Of a stretch of 64,000 bases of DNA, positions 34,402-43,050 are shown in pieces; position 1 is the stretch's first letter; every line of letters begins with the position of its first letter. Both the position numbers and the translations under genes were made by a program. Origin of the DNA: Natronococcus amylolyticus DSM 10524. Its GTDB lineage: Archaea > Halobacteriota > Halobacteria > Halobacteriales > Natrialbaceae. The stretch spans positions 53,742 through 117,741 of the forward strand of contig NZ_AOIB01000043.1 of NCBI RefSeq assembly GCF_000337675.1, read 5' to 3'. Below the pieces are notes generated by a model, which worked only from the letters and a program-made list of their open reading frames with translations, did not search any database and was not told where the DNA came from.

Positions 34402-36414
34402 ATGCGCTCGAAATCGGCGTCTCGTGGACGTGGTTCGCTCCTCGCGGCGCTACTCGCCTGTCTCGTCGTCGCCGGACTCGCCCTGGGTCTCGTAGCGACC
34501 CCGGTTGCGGCCCACGCCTACCTCAGCGAGACGGACCCCGCGAACGGCGAGCAGGTCGACGGGGTGCCCGACGAGATCACGCTGACCTTCTCCGGTGACG
34601 GTGTCGTCAACGCCGATATTACCGTCGAGGGGCCGGACGGCGAGGTCGTCAGCGGTGAGTCCGAGATCGATCCCGACGACACGCAACTCGTCGACGTGCC
34701 GATCGAGGACGCAGCCGACGAGGAGGGGATGTACACCGTCGAGTGGGAGGTCCTCGCTGACGACGGCCACACCACGTCGGGCTCGTTCTTCTTCGCCGTC
34801 GGTGACGAACCGCTCGACCGCGACGCGGTGCTCGAGTCCCACGAGGACGACGAAACCGACGAGTCCATCTCGCCGATCGAGGCGGGCGCGAAGGGCCTGT
34901 TGCTCGTCGGAATCATTGGACTGGTCGGGATCCCGGCGACCGCAGCCGTCGCCGCCGGACCCGTTTTCGCTCGAGCCGGTGGCTCGCGACGAGCCGCCCT
35001 CGACGGACGTGTCGGTCGGCTGCTCGTCGGCGCTGCGGTCCTCACCCTCGCGAGCGCGCTCGCCCTCGGGCTCGTCCGGAGCACGAGCCTGGGTCCGCTC
35101 TCGGTCGACACCGTCTCGCAGTTCCTCGAGACGCCGCTCGGGCAGGCCTGGCTCGTACAGCTCGTCGTGGCGGCGCTCGTCACCGCGGTCGTCGTCTGGC
35201 ACCTTCGAGGCGGTGCCCGTCGATCCGCGCTCGCCGGCACGTTCGGCGGAGCCCTCGCCCTGGCGGGAACGGTCGCCTGGACGAGCCACTCGGCGACGGC
35301 GATCGATCGCCTCCAGGGGACGGTCGTCGACTTCGTCCACATCGTCGGTGCCGGGCTCTGGATCGGCGGGCTGGCGGTGCTCGCGCTCGCCGTCGTCCCC
35401 GCGGCCCGTACTGGCGCGCCTGCCGATCGAACCGCACTCGTTACCGGAGCGATCCGGCGATTCTCGGTGCTCGCGCTGGGCGGCGTCACCCTCGTCGTGG
35501 CGACGGGGTTCGTCCTCGCCTCCTGGCACGTTCCCGAAGCGGACGGCCTCGTCGACACCGTGTACGGACTGACGCTCGTCGCGAAACTCGCGCTGATCGC
35601 GATCGCACTCGGGCTTGGAGGTGTGACACGGTTCGTCCTGCTGCGTCGGCTCGAGCCGTCGAGAGCCACCGATTCGGCGGGCCCCTCGCGGCCGGCGAGT
35701 GCGGACGGCGGTGCTGCTCCCGAAGACGGCCAACTCCGGACGATCGTCCGATCGATCCGCCTCGAGTTGGCCCTCCTCGTCGCTGTCCTCCTGCTGTCGG
35801 GACTGCTCACGTCGGCGCCGACGGCCGCCGTCACCGAGGGAGACGAGCTCGTCGAATCGACGATCGAGCGCGAGTACGACGACGGCATCCTCGAGGTCAG
35901 CGCGTTCCCGGCCGCGGAGGAGGCCGACGGGGACGACTACTTCGTCCTCGAGGCCGACGAGCCGATCGTCTTCGAGGTCGCGTTCCTCGACGACGACGGC
36001 GAGCCGATGAGTTCGGACCAGGCCGTTCGGTTGCTCGCGAGCAGCGAGGACGGAACCGAAACCGAGGTCGAACTCGAGGAGACCGACGACGGCGCGTACG
36101 CCACGGTCCAGCCCCTCGCCGCCGACGGCCGCTGGGAGCTGCGGGTGACCGGCGCGCCCGAGGGCTCGTACGTCAGCGAGTGGATCGACGTGATCGCCGT
36201 CTCACCCGACGGCCACGAAGACCACGACCACGGAGACGACGACAGTCACGATCACGGTGACGATGCTCACGACCACGAGGATGCCCACGATCACGACGGC
36301 GAGAGCGACGACTCGGCGTTCGCCGTCTTCCTCCAGTTCGGCGCCGTCGCGGTCGCCGTCGTCGGAACCGTCGCGGTCACCGTCGAAACCCTTCGGGTTC
36401 GAAACCGCGACTAA
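34402..36414 (+). CDS. CopC-CopD fusion, copper import/handling membrane protein
   Basis: The 670-residue protein has a signal peptide cleaved before His38 (VAAHAYLSETDPANGE), giving the N-terminal copper-binding His of CopC. The second CopC site is the DDGHTTSGSFFF region. Eight membrane spans of a CopD domain occupy roughly 150-470. An extracellular Ig-like segment (about 490-600), a nine-His Asp-rich run (about 605-632) and a final membrane span follow. It probably binds copper outside and moves it across the membrane. It follows the propeller lipoprotein. Confidence 0.85.
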   Translation: MRSKSASRGRGSLLAALLACLVVAGLALGLVATPVAAHAYLSETDPANGEQVDGVPDEITLTFSGDGVVNADITVEGPDGEVVSGESEIDPDDTQLVDVPIEDAADEEGMYTVEWEVLADDGHTTSGSFFFAVGDEPLDRDAVLESHEDDETDESISPIEAGAKGLLLVGIIGLVGIPATAAVAAGPVFARAGGSRRAALDGRVGRLLVGAAVLTLASALALGLVRSTSLGPLSVDTVSQFLETPLGQAWLVQLVVAALVTAVVVWHLRGGARRSALAGTFGGALALAGTVAWTSHSATAIDRLQGTVVDFVHIVGAGLWIGGLAVLALAVVPAARTGAPADRTALVTGAIRRFSVLALGGVTLVVATGFVLASWHVPEADGLVDTVYGLTLVAKLALIAIALGLGGVTRFVLLRRLEPSRATDSAGPSRPASADGGAAPEDGQLRTIVRSIRLELALLVAVLLLSGLLTSAPTAAVTEGDELVESTIEREYDDGILEVSAFPAAEEADGDDYFVLEADEPIVFEVAFLDDDGEPMSSDQAVRLLASSEDGTETEVELEETDDGAYATVQPLAADGRWELRVTGAPEGSYVSEWIDVIAVSPDGHEDHDHGDDDSHDHGDDAHDHEDAHDHDGESDDSAFAVFLQFGAVAVAVVGTVAVTVETLRVRNRD

Positions 36415-36467
36415 TCGCCCGAGGGCACCCCTCCCTCGCTTCCCGAATAGCGAACACTTAGTACCGT

Positions 36468-36480
36468 GGTGTTCAACACC
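36468..36480. promoter_or_regulatory. Palindromic candidate operator before ilvE
   Basis: GGTGTTCAACACC is a perfect palindrome around a central C, ending eight bases before the ilvE ATG. A further GAACAC at 36452 pairs with GTGTTC inside it. Position over the likely transcription start fits a repressor site, such as an Lrp-type regulator. No regulator gene is adjacent. Confidence 0.4.
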
Positions 36481-36487
36481 TACGATC

Positions 36488-37417
36488 ATGGGATTCGACG
36501 AGATGGACGTCGACACGATCTGGATGGACGGAGAGTTCGTCGACTGGGACGACGCGCAGATTCACGTCCTGACACACGGACTTCACTACGGCACGGGGAT
36601 CTTCGAGGGGGCGCGCTGTTACGACACCGAGGAGGGGCCTGCCATCTTCCGCTGGGAGGAACACATCGAGCGCCTCTACCAGTCCGCCAAACCCTACGAG
36701 ATGGAGATCGACCACGATATCGAGGAGCTGACCGAGGCGACCCTCGAGCTCATTCAACGCCAGGAGCTCGCCTCCTGTTACATCCGCCCGATCGCCTTCT
36801 ACGGCTACGACACCCTCGGCGTGGGTCCCGGTGACTGCCCGACGCGGATCGCGATCGCCGCCTGGCCGTGGGGGGCCTACCTCGGCGAGGACGCCCTCGA
36901 GAACGGGATCGAGGTGATGGTCTCCTCCTGGCGGAAACACGCCTCGAGTCAGATCCCGACGAACGCGAAGACGACGGGACTGTACGTCAACAGCCTGCTG
37001 GCCGGCGAGGAGGCCCGTCGGAACGGGTACGCAGAGGCGATCGTGCTGAACAAGGAGGGCGACGTCGCCGAGGGCCCCGGCGAGAACATCTTCATGGTCC
37101 GAGACGGCGAGATCTACACGCCCGGGCTCTCGGAGTCGATCCTCGACGGCATCACCCGCCGAACCGTGATCACGCTCGCGGAGGATCTGGGGTACACCGT
37201 CCACGACAGAGCCTCGATCTCGCGGGGCGAGCTCAACACCGCCGACGAGCTGTTCTTCACTGGCTCGGCAGCCGAGGTCACGCCTATCCGGAAGGTCGAC
37301 AACGTCGTCATCGGCGACGGCGACCGCGGACCCGTTACCGAGGATATCCAGTCAAAGTTCTTCGAGGTCGTCGAGCGTCGCACCGACGAGTACGACGACT
37401 GGTTCACCTACGTCTGA
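36488..37417 (+). CDS. ilvE: Branched-chain amino acid aminotransferase
   Basis: The 309-residue fold-type IV PLP enzyme interconverts Leu, Ile and Val with their 2-oxo acids. It has HGLHYGTGIFEGARCY, the PLP Lys161 in PTNAKTTGLYVNS, EGPGENIF, and the C-terminal FFTGSAAEVTPI. Length equals the typical family. It is a single gene; a palindrome just upstream may regulate it. Confidence 0.95.
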   Translation: MGFDEMDVDTIWMDGEFVDWDDAQIHVLTHGLHYGTGIFEGARCYDTEEGPAIFRWEEHIERLYQSAKPYEMEIDHDIEELTEATLELIQRQELASCYIRPIAFYGYDTLGVGPGDCPTRIAIAAWPWGAYLGEDALENGIEVMVSSWRKHASSQIPTNAKTTGLYVNSLLAGEEARRNGYAEAIVLNKEGDVAEGPGENIFMVRDGEIYTPGLSESILDGITRRTVITLAEDLGYTVHDRASISRGELNTADELFFTGSAAEVTPIRKVDNVVIGDGDRGPVTEDIQSKFFEVVERRTDEYDDWFTYV

Positions 37418-37573
37418 GGATCCGGCGTTTCCTTCTGCGATTTTCGCACCCTACCGCGGGCACGACGTCGGTTCCGGACTTCATCGGCTGCTCGAGCAAG
37501 CGCTCGACGAAGACGAACTGGACGCGAGCGGCTTCCGGCCGACGATCACCATCCCCGAACCCGTTCCCCGTGT

Positions 37574-38053
37574 TCACCGATCCAGCCACTCGTCCAGCGG
37601 AACGATCCGCCGTGTCGGCGGCGATCCGAGGACGATCCGCTCCGGACCGACGTCGTCGGTGACGGTTGCGCCCGCGGCCACAACTGTCCCCTCGCCGATC
37701 TCGAGTCCGGGACCGACGACGCTGCCGGCGCCGACGAACGCTCCCGCGCCGAGTACGATCCGCTCGAGGACGTCGTTGCGAAACGCCATCCCGTCCTCGC
37801 GTAGCTCGTGGGTGACGCCGACGACGCTACAGTTCGGGCCGATCTGTACGTCGGGTCCGATCTCGGCGTTCTCGACGTACGTCCCTGCGTTGACGTCGAC
37901 GTCGCCCTCGAGCCGGGATTTCTTGATCGATGTTCGCTCGTAGAGCCGACAGCCGTCGCCGATCTCGGCGTCGTGGATCGTCACGAACTCCCGGATCTCG
38001 GCCCGGCCGACGTCGGAATCGACCACTCTCGCCGTGTCGTCGATAGTTGGCAT
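37574..38053 (-). CDS. Left-handed beta-helix (hexapeptide) acyltransferase family protein
   Basis: The 159-residue protein is built of hexapeptide repeats (EIGDGC, DVNAGT, EIGPDVQIGPNC, VLGAGAFVGAGSVVGPGLEIG) that fold as a trimeric left-handed beta-helix. The terminus IVLGSPPTRRIVPLDEWLDR is typical of acetyl/acyltransferases acting on sugars, though some relatives are carbonic anhydrase-like. No close pathway partner is adjacent, so the substrate is unknown. Confidence 0.82.
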   Translation of the reverse strand: MPTIDDTARVVDSDVGRAEIREFVTIHDAEIGDGCRLYERTSIKKSRLEGDVDVNAGTYVENAEIGPDVQIGPNCSVVGVTHELREDGMAFRNDVLERIVLGAGAFVGAGSVVGPGLEIGEGTVVAAGATVTDDVGPERIVLGSPPTRRIVPLDEWLDR

Positions 38054-38121
38054 GCCCGTACTCGAGTCCGACCCATCATCAACCCGGGCGAACGGCTCTC
38101 GGACCGATTGTCGGGTCGCTC

Positions 38122-38559
38122 TTATCCGCTGGTCGACACCTCGAGGACCATCTCCTCGCCGTCCTCGAGCGTGTGTTCCGTCGGGTCGACGGACTCACCG
38201 TCGACCAGGAACGTCATCTCGGTGTCAACGTCGGCCTCGTCGTAGGTGTCGCCGTCGTGCTCGAGGACGTGGTCGCCGTCGTCCGTTTCGAACGAGAAGT
38301 ACGGCAGGAGATCGATCCCCTCGGCGAACGTGACCTGCTCCTCGCCCTCCATGTACCACTGGTCGCTGCCCTCGTGGAGGTGGAAGTCGATCGAGTGGTT
38401 TTCGGCGTGTTCGGCCTGGTACCGATCCTCGGAGAGGTTCACCGGTTCGTCGTCGATCAGGATCTCGATCTCGCCCCGTTCGTCGATCTCGTCGTCGGAG
38501 AGACAGCCGGCGAGGGCGACGAGACCCGAGACGCTGGCGAGAACTGCACGTCGTTGCAT
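38122..38559 (-). CDS. Tat-exported lipoprotein of unknown function
   Basis: The 145-residue protein starts MQRRAVLASVSGLVALAGC, a twin-arginine signal with lipobox Cys19. The acidic mature part is beta-rich with repeated strands such as IEILIDDEPVNLSEDRYQ and MTFLVDGESVDPTEH, suggesting two similar beta domains. A His-rich patch (AENHSIDFHLHEG) lies in the middle. No family recognised. Confidence 0.7.
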   Translation of the reverse strand: MQRRAVLASVSGLVALAGCLSDDEIDERGEIEILIDDEPVNLSEDRYQAEHAENHSIDFHLHEGSDQWYMEGEEQVTFAEGIDLLPYFSFETDDGDHVLEHDGDTYDEADVDTEMTFLVDGESVDPTEHTLEDGEEMVLEVSTSG

Positions 38560-38648
38560 GGCCGATCGGAGCGGACCGTCGATACAAAAGGTTCTGGTTT
38601 CCCCGTCGAAAGCGCGGCGAGTAGGGGGATTTCGACTACCGCTCGGGG

Positions 38649-39371
38649 TCAGTCCTCGAGCCGCATCCGGTCGTGGTCGGATTCGCTCTCGCCGCCGTCG
38701 GTCGTCGCCTCGTCGACGACGTCGATCGAGACGCCGGCGGCCATGTCTCGGTTGCGCTTCGAGTCACCGAAGCCGGCGCTCAGCACGCGAGTCAGGGCGT
38801 CCTCGACGTCCTCGTCGAGTTCGGTGATCCGACTCGACTCGACCTCGATGACGAACCCGGTCGTGATGTTCGGCGACGTCGGCAGGAACAGCACCTCGCG
38901 GCCGTCCTCGGTCACTTTCCCGGTTTTGAACGCGGTCATTCGAAGTCCCTCCCAGGTCTCGAGTTTGACCGGTTTCTGCAGGGAGTCCTGCTCGCCGAAG
39001 GCGGTCTCGGCGGCCATCTTCGAGGCGTTGTAGACGACCCGGATCACGGGGACCCGGTTGGCGACGTTGTCGACCAGCCGCTCGACCAGTCCGCCGACGG
39101 TCGTCCGCATCAGGTAGCCGACCGAGAACGTCAGGATCACCAGAACAGTCAGGGCGACGATCACTCGGAGGAACTGGGCGACCTCCTCGCGGGTCTGCTG
39201 GGCCTGGGCGCCGTCGCCGGGGATCAGCGGTCGGAGCGCGGCCTCGTCGAGGATGAGCCCCGGAGTCAACCCCGCGATGAGGCCGTAGAGCCAGTAGATA
39301 ACGTAGAGGGTCACGAGAATCGGGCCGAGGACGATCAGCCCGCTTGCGAAATCTCGCTTCCACGAAGCCAT
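38649..39371 (-). CDS. DUF502 membrane protein
   Basis: About 240 residues. Two membrane segments near the N-terminus (GLIVLGPILVTLYVIYWLYGLIAG and VIVALTVLVILTFSVGYLM) are followed by a soluble region with VPVIRVVYNASKMAAETAF and the DUF502 signature VLFLPTSPNITTGFVIEV. The family is widespread and uncharacterised. An ATG three codons upstream (39380) is an alternative start. It lies between a lipoprotein and proline dehydrogenase, all leftward. Confidence 0.88.
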   Translation of the reverse strand: MASWKRDFASGLIVLGPILVTLYVIYWLYGLIAGLTPGLILDEAALRPLIPGDGAQAQQTREEVAQFLRVIVALTVLVILTFSVGYLMRTTVGGLVERLVDNVANRVPVIRVVYNASKMAAETAFGEQDSLQKPVKLETWEGLRMTAFKTGKVTEDGREVLFLPTSPNITTGFVIEVESSRITELDEDVEDALTRVLSAGFGDSKRNRDMAAGVSIDVVDEATTDGGESESDHDRMRLED

Positions 39372-39410
39372 GTACGCCACCTCACACTAGGGGCTAATGA
39401 GCCCTTTCCT

Positions 39411-40247
39411 TTACCGGCCGAGGACGGCTCGAACCGCGAACCAGAGGTTCTCCTTGCGTTCCATCGCCCGGCGGTAGAAGTACGACATCCAGCGGTCCCC
39501 GTAGGGGATGTACTGGTAGACCTCGTACTCCTCGGCGAGTTCGACCTGGGCGTCGTCGCGGACGCCCATCAGCATCTGGATCTCGAAGTCGGTGCCGTGC
39601 TCCTCGTGCAGTTCGATCGCGCGGTCGATCATCGCCGGGTCGTGGCTGCCGATCGCGATCCCCCCATCGAAGTTCTCGAAGGCGTACTCGAGCAGGGCCT
39701 CGTACTCCCGGTTGACGGCCTCTTTGCCCTTGTAGGCGATCTCGACCGGCTCGTCGTAGGCTCCCTTGACGAACCGAACCTTTCCGGGGACGTCCGCGAG
39801 CCGTTCGACGTCTCCGCGGGTCCGCTTGAGGTTTGCCTGGACGCAGACGCCCACCCCTCCACCATGCTCTCGAGCCAGCTCCTCGTAGGCGTCGAGGGTC
39901 GCGTCGGTCGTCGTGTGGTCCTCCATGTCGATCCAGACGAACACGTCGCGTTCGGCCGCCGTCTCGACGATCCCCTCGAGGTTCTCCCGGAAGACGTCCT
40001 CGCCCAGATCGAGGCCGACCTGGGAGGGTTTGACCGACACCGTCGCCTCGAGATCGGACCGCGCGATGTCCTCGACGAGCTCGCGGTACTCCCGGGCGTC
40101 GGCGTCGGCGGCCTCGCGGTCGTCGTAGTGTTCACCCAGCAGGTTCACGATCGCCTTCACGTTCCGGTCGTTCAGCTGACGAACGTGCTCGAGAGCCTCG
40201 GCTGGTCCCTCCCCGGCGACGAACCGGCCCGCGACTGGCAACATCAT
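39411..40247 (-). CDS. Proline dehydrogenase
   Basis: The 278-residue monofunctional FAD enzyme oxidises proline to pyrroline-5-carboxylate. It shows the TIM-barrel motifs KPSQVGLDLG, VWIDMEDHTTTD, the KVRFVKGAYDEP loop, IGSHDP and the C-terminal YFYRRAMERKEN substrate helix. A TATA-like TTTTTATAAGC about 25 bases before the ATG supports a leaderless transcript. No pyrroline-5-carboxylate dehydrogenase is nearby. Confidence 0.92.
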   Translation of the reverse strand: MMLPVAGRFVAGEGPAEALEHVRQLNDRNVKAIVNLLGEHYDDREAADADAREYRELVEDIARSDLEATVSVKPSQVGLDLGEDVFRENLEGIVETAAERDVFVWIDMEDHTTTDATLDAYEELAREHGGGVGVCVQANLKRTRGDVERLADVPGKVRFVKGAYDEPVEIAYKGKEAVNREYEALLEYAFENFDGGIAIGSHDPAMIDRAIELHEEHGTDFEIQMLMGVRDDAQVELAEEYEVYQYIPYGDRWMSYFYRRAMERKENLWFAVRAVLGR

Positions 40248-40280
40248 ACGTGGGCTACGTCACCGAGCTTATAAAAAGCA

Positions 40281-40320
40281 AGGAGAATACCCGCGCCTTT
40301 AGGCGCAGGAGGATGTCAAA
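40281..40320 (+). mobile_element. IS200/IS605-type right-end footprint (no transposase)
   Basis: A hairpin GCGCCTTTAGGCGC is followed directly by AGGAGGATGTCAA, the arrangement seen after tnpB-type genes at the right end of haloarchaeal IS200/IS605/IS1341 elements. No transposase ORF or left end is visible, so this is a solo end or a remnant. It lies between the divergent proline dehydrogenase and carS promoters. Confidence 0.5.
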
Positions 40321-40400
40321 TGAAACTGATGTTATCGACGGCGCGACGGGTCGGGGACGAACCACCCCCGATTAAGACCTGCGGGTTCGTCCCGCCGAAC

Positions 40401-40946
40401 ATGGCAGTACTCGAGACGATCGTCGTCGCCTTCTGGGCGATGTTGCCCGCCTACGTGCCGAACAACGCCGCGGTGCTGGCCGGCGGTGGTCGGCCGATCG
40501 ACGGTGGGCGGACGTGGGACGACAAGCGCGTGCTCGGCGACGGGAAGACCTGGCGGGGAACCGCCGCGGGGATCCTCGCGGGCGTGCTCCTCGCTGGTGC
40601 GCTGACCCTCGTTGCCGACGACGTGAGCGCAGCGATCGGGATCGACGTCCCGGCGTTTACGCCGCTCGCGGCTGTCGGCCTCGCCGCGGGGGCGATGCTC
40701 GGCGACATTATGGCCTCGTTTCTCAAACGTCGATCTGGGCGCGAGCGCGGCGCGATGTTCCCCGGGCTCGATCAGCTCGACTTCGTCGTCGTCTCGTTGC
40801 CCCTGACGGCGCTGCTCGCGACCGAGTGGTTCTTCGAGGTGTTCACGTGGGGCGTGATCGCCGTCGTCGTCGTGCTCACCCCGATCCTGCACGTCACGAC
40901 GAACATGATCGCCTACCAGCTCGGCCTGAAGGACGAGCCCTGGTAA
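40401..40946 (+). CDS. carS: CDP-archaeol synthase
   Basis: The 181-residue integral membrane protein of the CarS family transfers CMP from CTP to digeranylgeranylglyceryl phosphate in archaeal lipid synthesis. It has about five membrane spans and conserved LPAYVPNNAAVLAGGG, LGDGKTWRG and MFPGLDQLDFV segments. Start at 40401, where the hydrophobic first helix begins; the ORF runs upstream into the IS-like footprint but is not homologous there. Confidence 0.92.
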   Translation: MAVLETIVVAFWAMLPAYVPNNAAVLAGGGRPIDGGRTWDDKRVLGDGKTWRGTAAGILAGVLLAGALTLVADDVSAAIGIDVPAFTPLAAVGLAAGAMLGDIMASFLKRRSGRERGAMFPGLDQLDFVVVSLPLTALLATEWFFEVFTWGVIAVVVVLTPILHVTTNMIAYQLGLKDEPW

Positions 40947-41164
40947 CCCTCGAGTCGACAGGAGAGTTTCTCTCGTCCCGTTCCTGCGGCGGTTCGCCGA
41001 CGTCTTTCGGCCCGTTTATCTCACTGCTTCCCCTCGGTAGTGACTACCTATCGACCGGTGGGTGTTTGCACGCCCCGACCCACGGCTCTCGAACCGATTT
41101 CTGTGTACGTCCTCTATAGTTACTGTGGACAAATTATTTATCACTGTTCCACCTGGCCCTACGT

Positions 41165-42547
41165 ATGACGAGCAGTCCACCGATCGACGAGCTCCACTAC
41201 GACGAGGCACCGAACGTCGACAGCGTCCCCGGCCAGCGCTCGCGGGAGCTACTCGAGAAGCAACGCGAGATCGACAGCAGCGCGGTCGCCTACCCCGAGG
41301 ATATCCCGGTCGCGTTCGAGGAGGGTTCGGGCGCGACGGTTCGCGACGTCGACGGCAACACCTACATCGACATGTTCGCGGGGATCGGCGTACTCAACGT
41401 CGGCCACGCGAACCCGTACGTCCTCGAGGCTGTCCACGAGCAGGCCGACAAGCTCGTGCACACGGTCGACTTCCCGACTGAGGCTCGCCTCGAGCTGATC
41501 GAGAAGCTCGACGAGATCGCCCCCTCGGGGCTGCAGGGCAACCAGAAGGTCGTCTTCGGCGGTCCGACCGGCAGCGACGCCGTCGAAGCCTCGATCAAGC
41601 TCGCCAAGTACAACACCGGCGGCGACGGCCTGATCGCGTTCCGGGGTGCCTACCACGGCGCGACGCCCGGCGCGATGAGCCTCACTGGCAACAAAGGGTT
41701 CAAGGAACACTACTCGCCGCTGCTGCCCGACGTCGTCCACGCCCCTTACCCCAACCCGTTCGAACAGGGGAAGGCGCCACAGGAGGCCGTCGATCACGCA
41801 CTCGAGGAGGTCCAGGCGATCCTCGAGGATCCCTACGGCGGGCTCGCAAACCCCGCGGGCATCTTCGTCGAGCCGATCCAGGGCGAGGGTGGCGTCGTCA
41901 CCCCGCCGGAGGGGTTCCTGCAGGGGCTGCGCGACCTCGCCGACGACAACGATATTACGCTCATGTTCGACGAGATCCAGAGCGGGTTCGGCCGCACCGG
42001 CGAGTGGTGGGCCAACGACTGGGCCGACGTCACGCCCGACGTGATGACCTCGGCGAAGGCGCTCGGCGGTGTGGGCTTCCCGCTGTCGGCGACGATGTAT
42101 CACGAGGATCTCGACACGTGGGGCTCGGGGGACCACGCCGGCACCTACCGGGGCCACGTCGTCGCGATGCGGGCCGGCAGCCGCGCCATCGAGTACATCC
42201 AGGACCACGACCTGCTCGCTCACGCCCGCGAGCTGGGCGACCACATCCGCGGCCGACTCCGCGAGGTCGCCGACGGGAACGACCACCTCGGCGACGTCCG
42301 CGGTCAGGGGCTGTTCATCGGCGCCGAGTTCGTCGATAGCGACGGCGCGCCAGCCGACGACCTCGTCGACGAGATCCAGCAGTACTGCTTCGAACACGGC
42401 GTGCTCGTCTGGACGGCCGGCCGTCACGGCAACGTCCTCCGGCTGCTGCCGCCGCTCGTGCTCACCCAGGAGCTCGCGGAGACGGCGATGGACGTCATCG
42501 CCGACGCGATCGAACACGCGACGGCCGAGACCAAACAGACTGCCTGA
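41165..42547 (+). CDS. Class III aminotransferase (4-aminobutyrate/diamine type)
   Basis: The 460-residue fold-type I PLP enzyme carries the catalytic Lys298 in [11 protein letters not shown], the PLP pyridine-N Asp269 in [14 protein letters not shown], and [11 protein letters not shown]. It resembles the omega-amino acid aminotransferase group (4-aminobutyrate, diaminobutyrate, ornithine). A TATA-like AAATTATTTATC about 25-33 bases upstream supports the ATG. It is followed by ridA, probably on one transcript. Confidence 0.85.
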   Translation: MTSSPPIDELHYDEAPNVDSVPGQRSRELLEKQREIDSSAVAYPEDIPVAFEEGSGATVRDVDGNTYIDMFAGIGVLNVGHANPYVLEAVHEQADKLVHTVDFPTEARLELIEKLDEIAPSGLQGNQKVVFGGPTGSDAVEASIKLAKYNTGGDGLIAFRGAYHGATPGAMSLTGNKGFKEHYSPLLPDVVHAPYPNPFEQGKAPQEAVDHALEEVQAILEDPYGGLANPAGIFVEPIQGEGGVVTPPEGFLQGLRDLADDNDITLMFDEIQSGFGRTGEWWANDWADVTPDVMTSAKALGGVGFPLSATMYHEDLDTWGSGDHAGTYRGHVVAMRAGSRAIEYIQDHDLLAHARELGDHIRGRLREVADGNDHLGDVRGQGLFIGAEFVDSDGAPADDLVDEIQQYCFEHGVLVWTAGRHGNVLRLLPPLVLTQELAETAMDVIADAIEHATAETKQTA

Positions 42548-42558
42548 CGACCCGACCG

Positions 42559-42954
42559 ATGTCCGACACCGAACCCATCAGCACCGATGGCGCACCGAGC
42601 AACGACAACCCCTACTCCCAGGGCGTCCGTGCTGGGGACACGCTCCACGTCTCGGGCTACGGCCCCGTCGACCCGGACACGGGCGAGGCTGTCGACGGCG
42701 ACATCGAAGCTCAGACGGACCGCGTCCTCGAGAACATCGCCGCGGTCGTCGACGAAGCCGGCGGCGACGGCCTCGCGGACGTCGTGAAGGTCACCGTCTA
42801 CCTGACCGATCTCGAGGACTACGAGCGGGTCAACGAGGCCTACGGCGAGAAGTTCGGCGAGGCGCCGCCCGCCAGGGTCTGCGTCGAGGTCTCGCGACTG
42901 CCCGAGGACGTCCGGGTCGAGATGGACGCGACCGCCTACCTCGGCTCACAGTAG
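42559..42954 (+). CDS. RidA family enamine/imine deaminase
   Basis: The 131-residue protein shows the Rid/YjgF fold: PYSQGVRAGDTLHVSGYG near the N-terminus, the central LADVVKVTVYLTDLEDYERVNEAY, and the C-terminal PARVCVEVSRLPEDVRVEMDATAY with the key Arg. RidA trimers hydrolyse reactive enamine/imine by-products of PLP enzymes, fitting its place 11 bases after an aminotransferase gene. Confidence 0.93.
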   Translation: MSDTEPISTDGAPSNDNPYSQGVRAGDTLHVSGYGPVDPDTGEAVDGDIEAQTDRVLENIAAVVDEAGGDGLADVVKVTVYLTDLEDYERVNEAYGEKFGEAPPARVCVEVSRLPEDVRVEMDATAYLGSQ

Positions 42955-43050
42955 GAGCGGATTCGATCTTCGTTTTCGGGTCGAGCGGATTCGAACCGAA
43001 TCCCGGTATTGACTATCGTTAAGTGTACCGGCTTCTTACCGCCACGAAAG

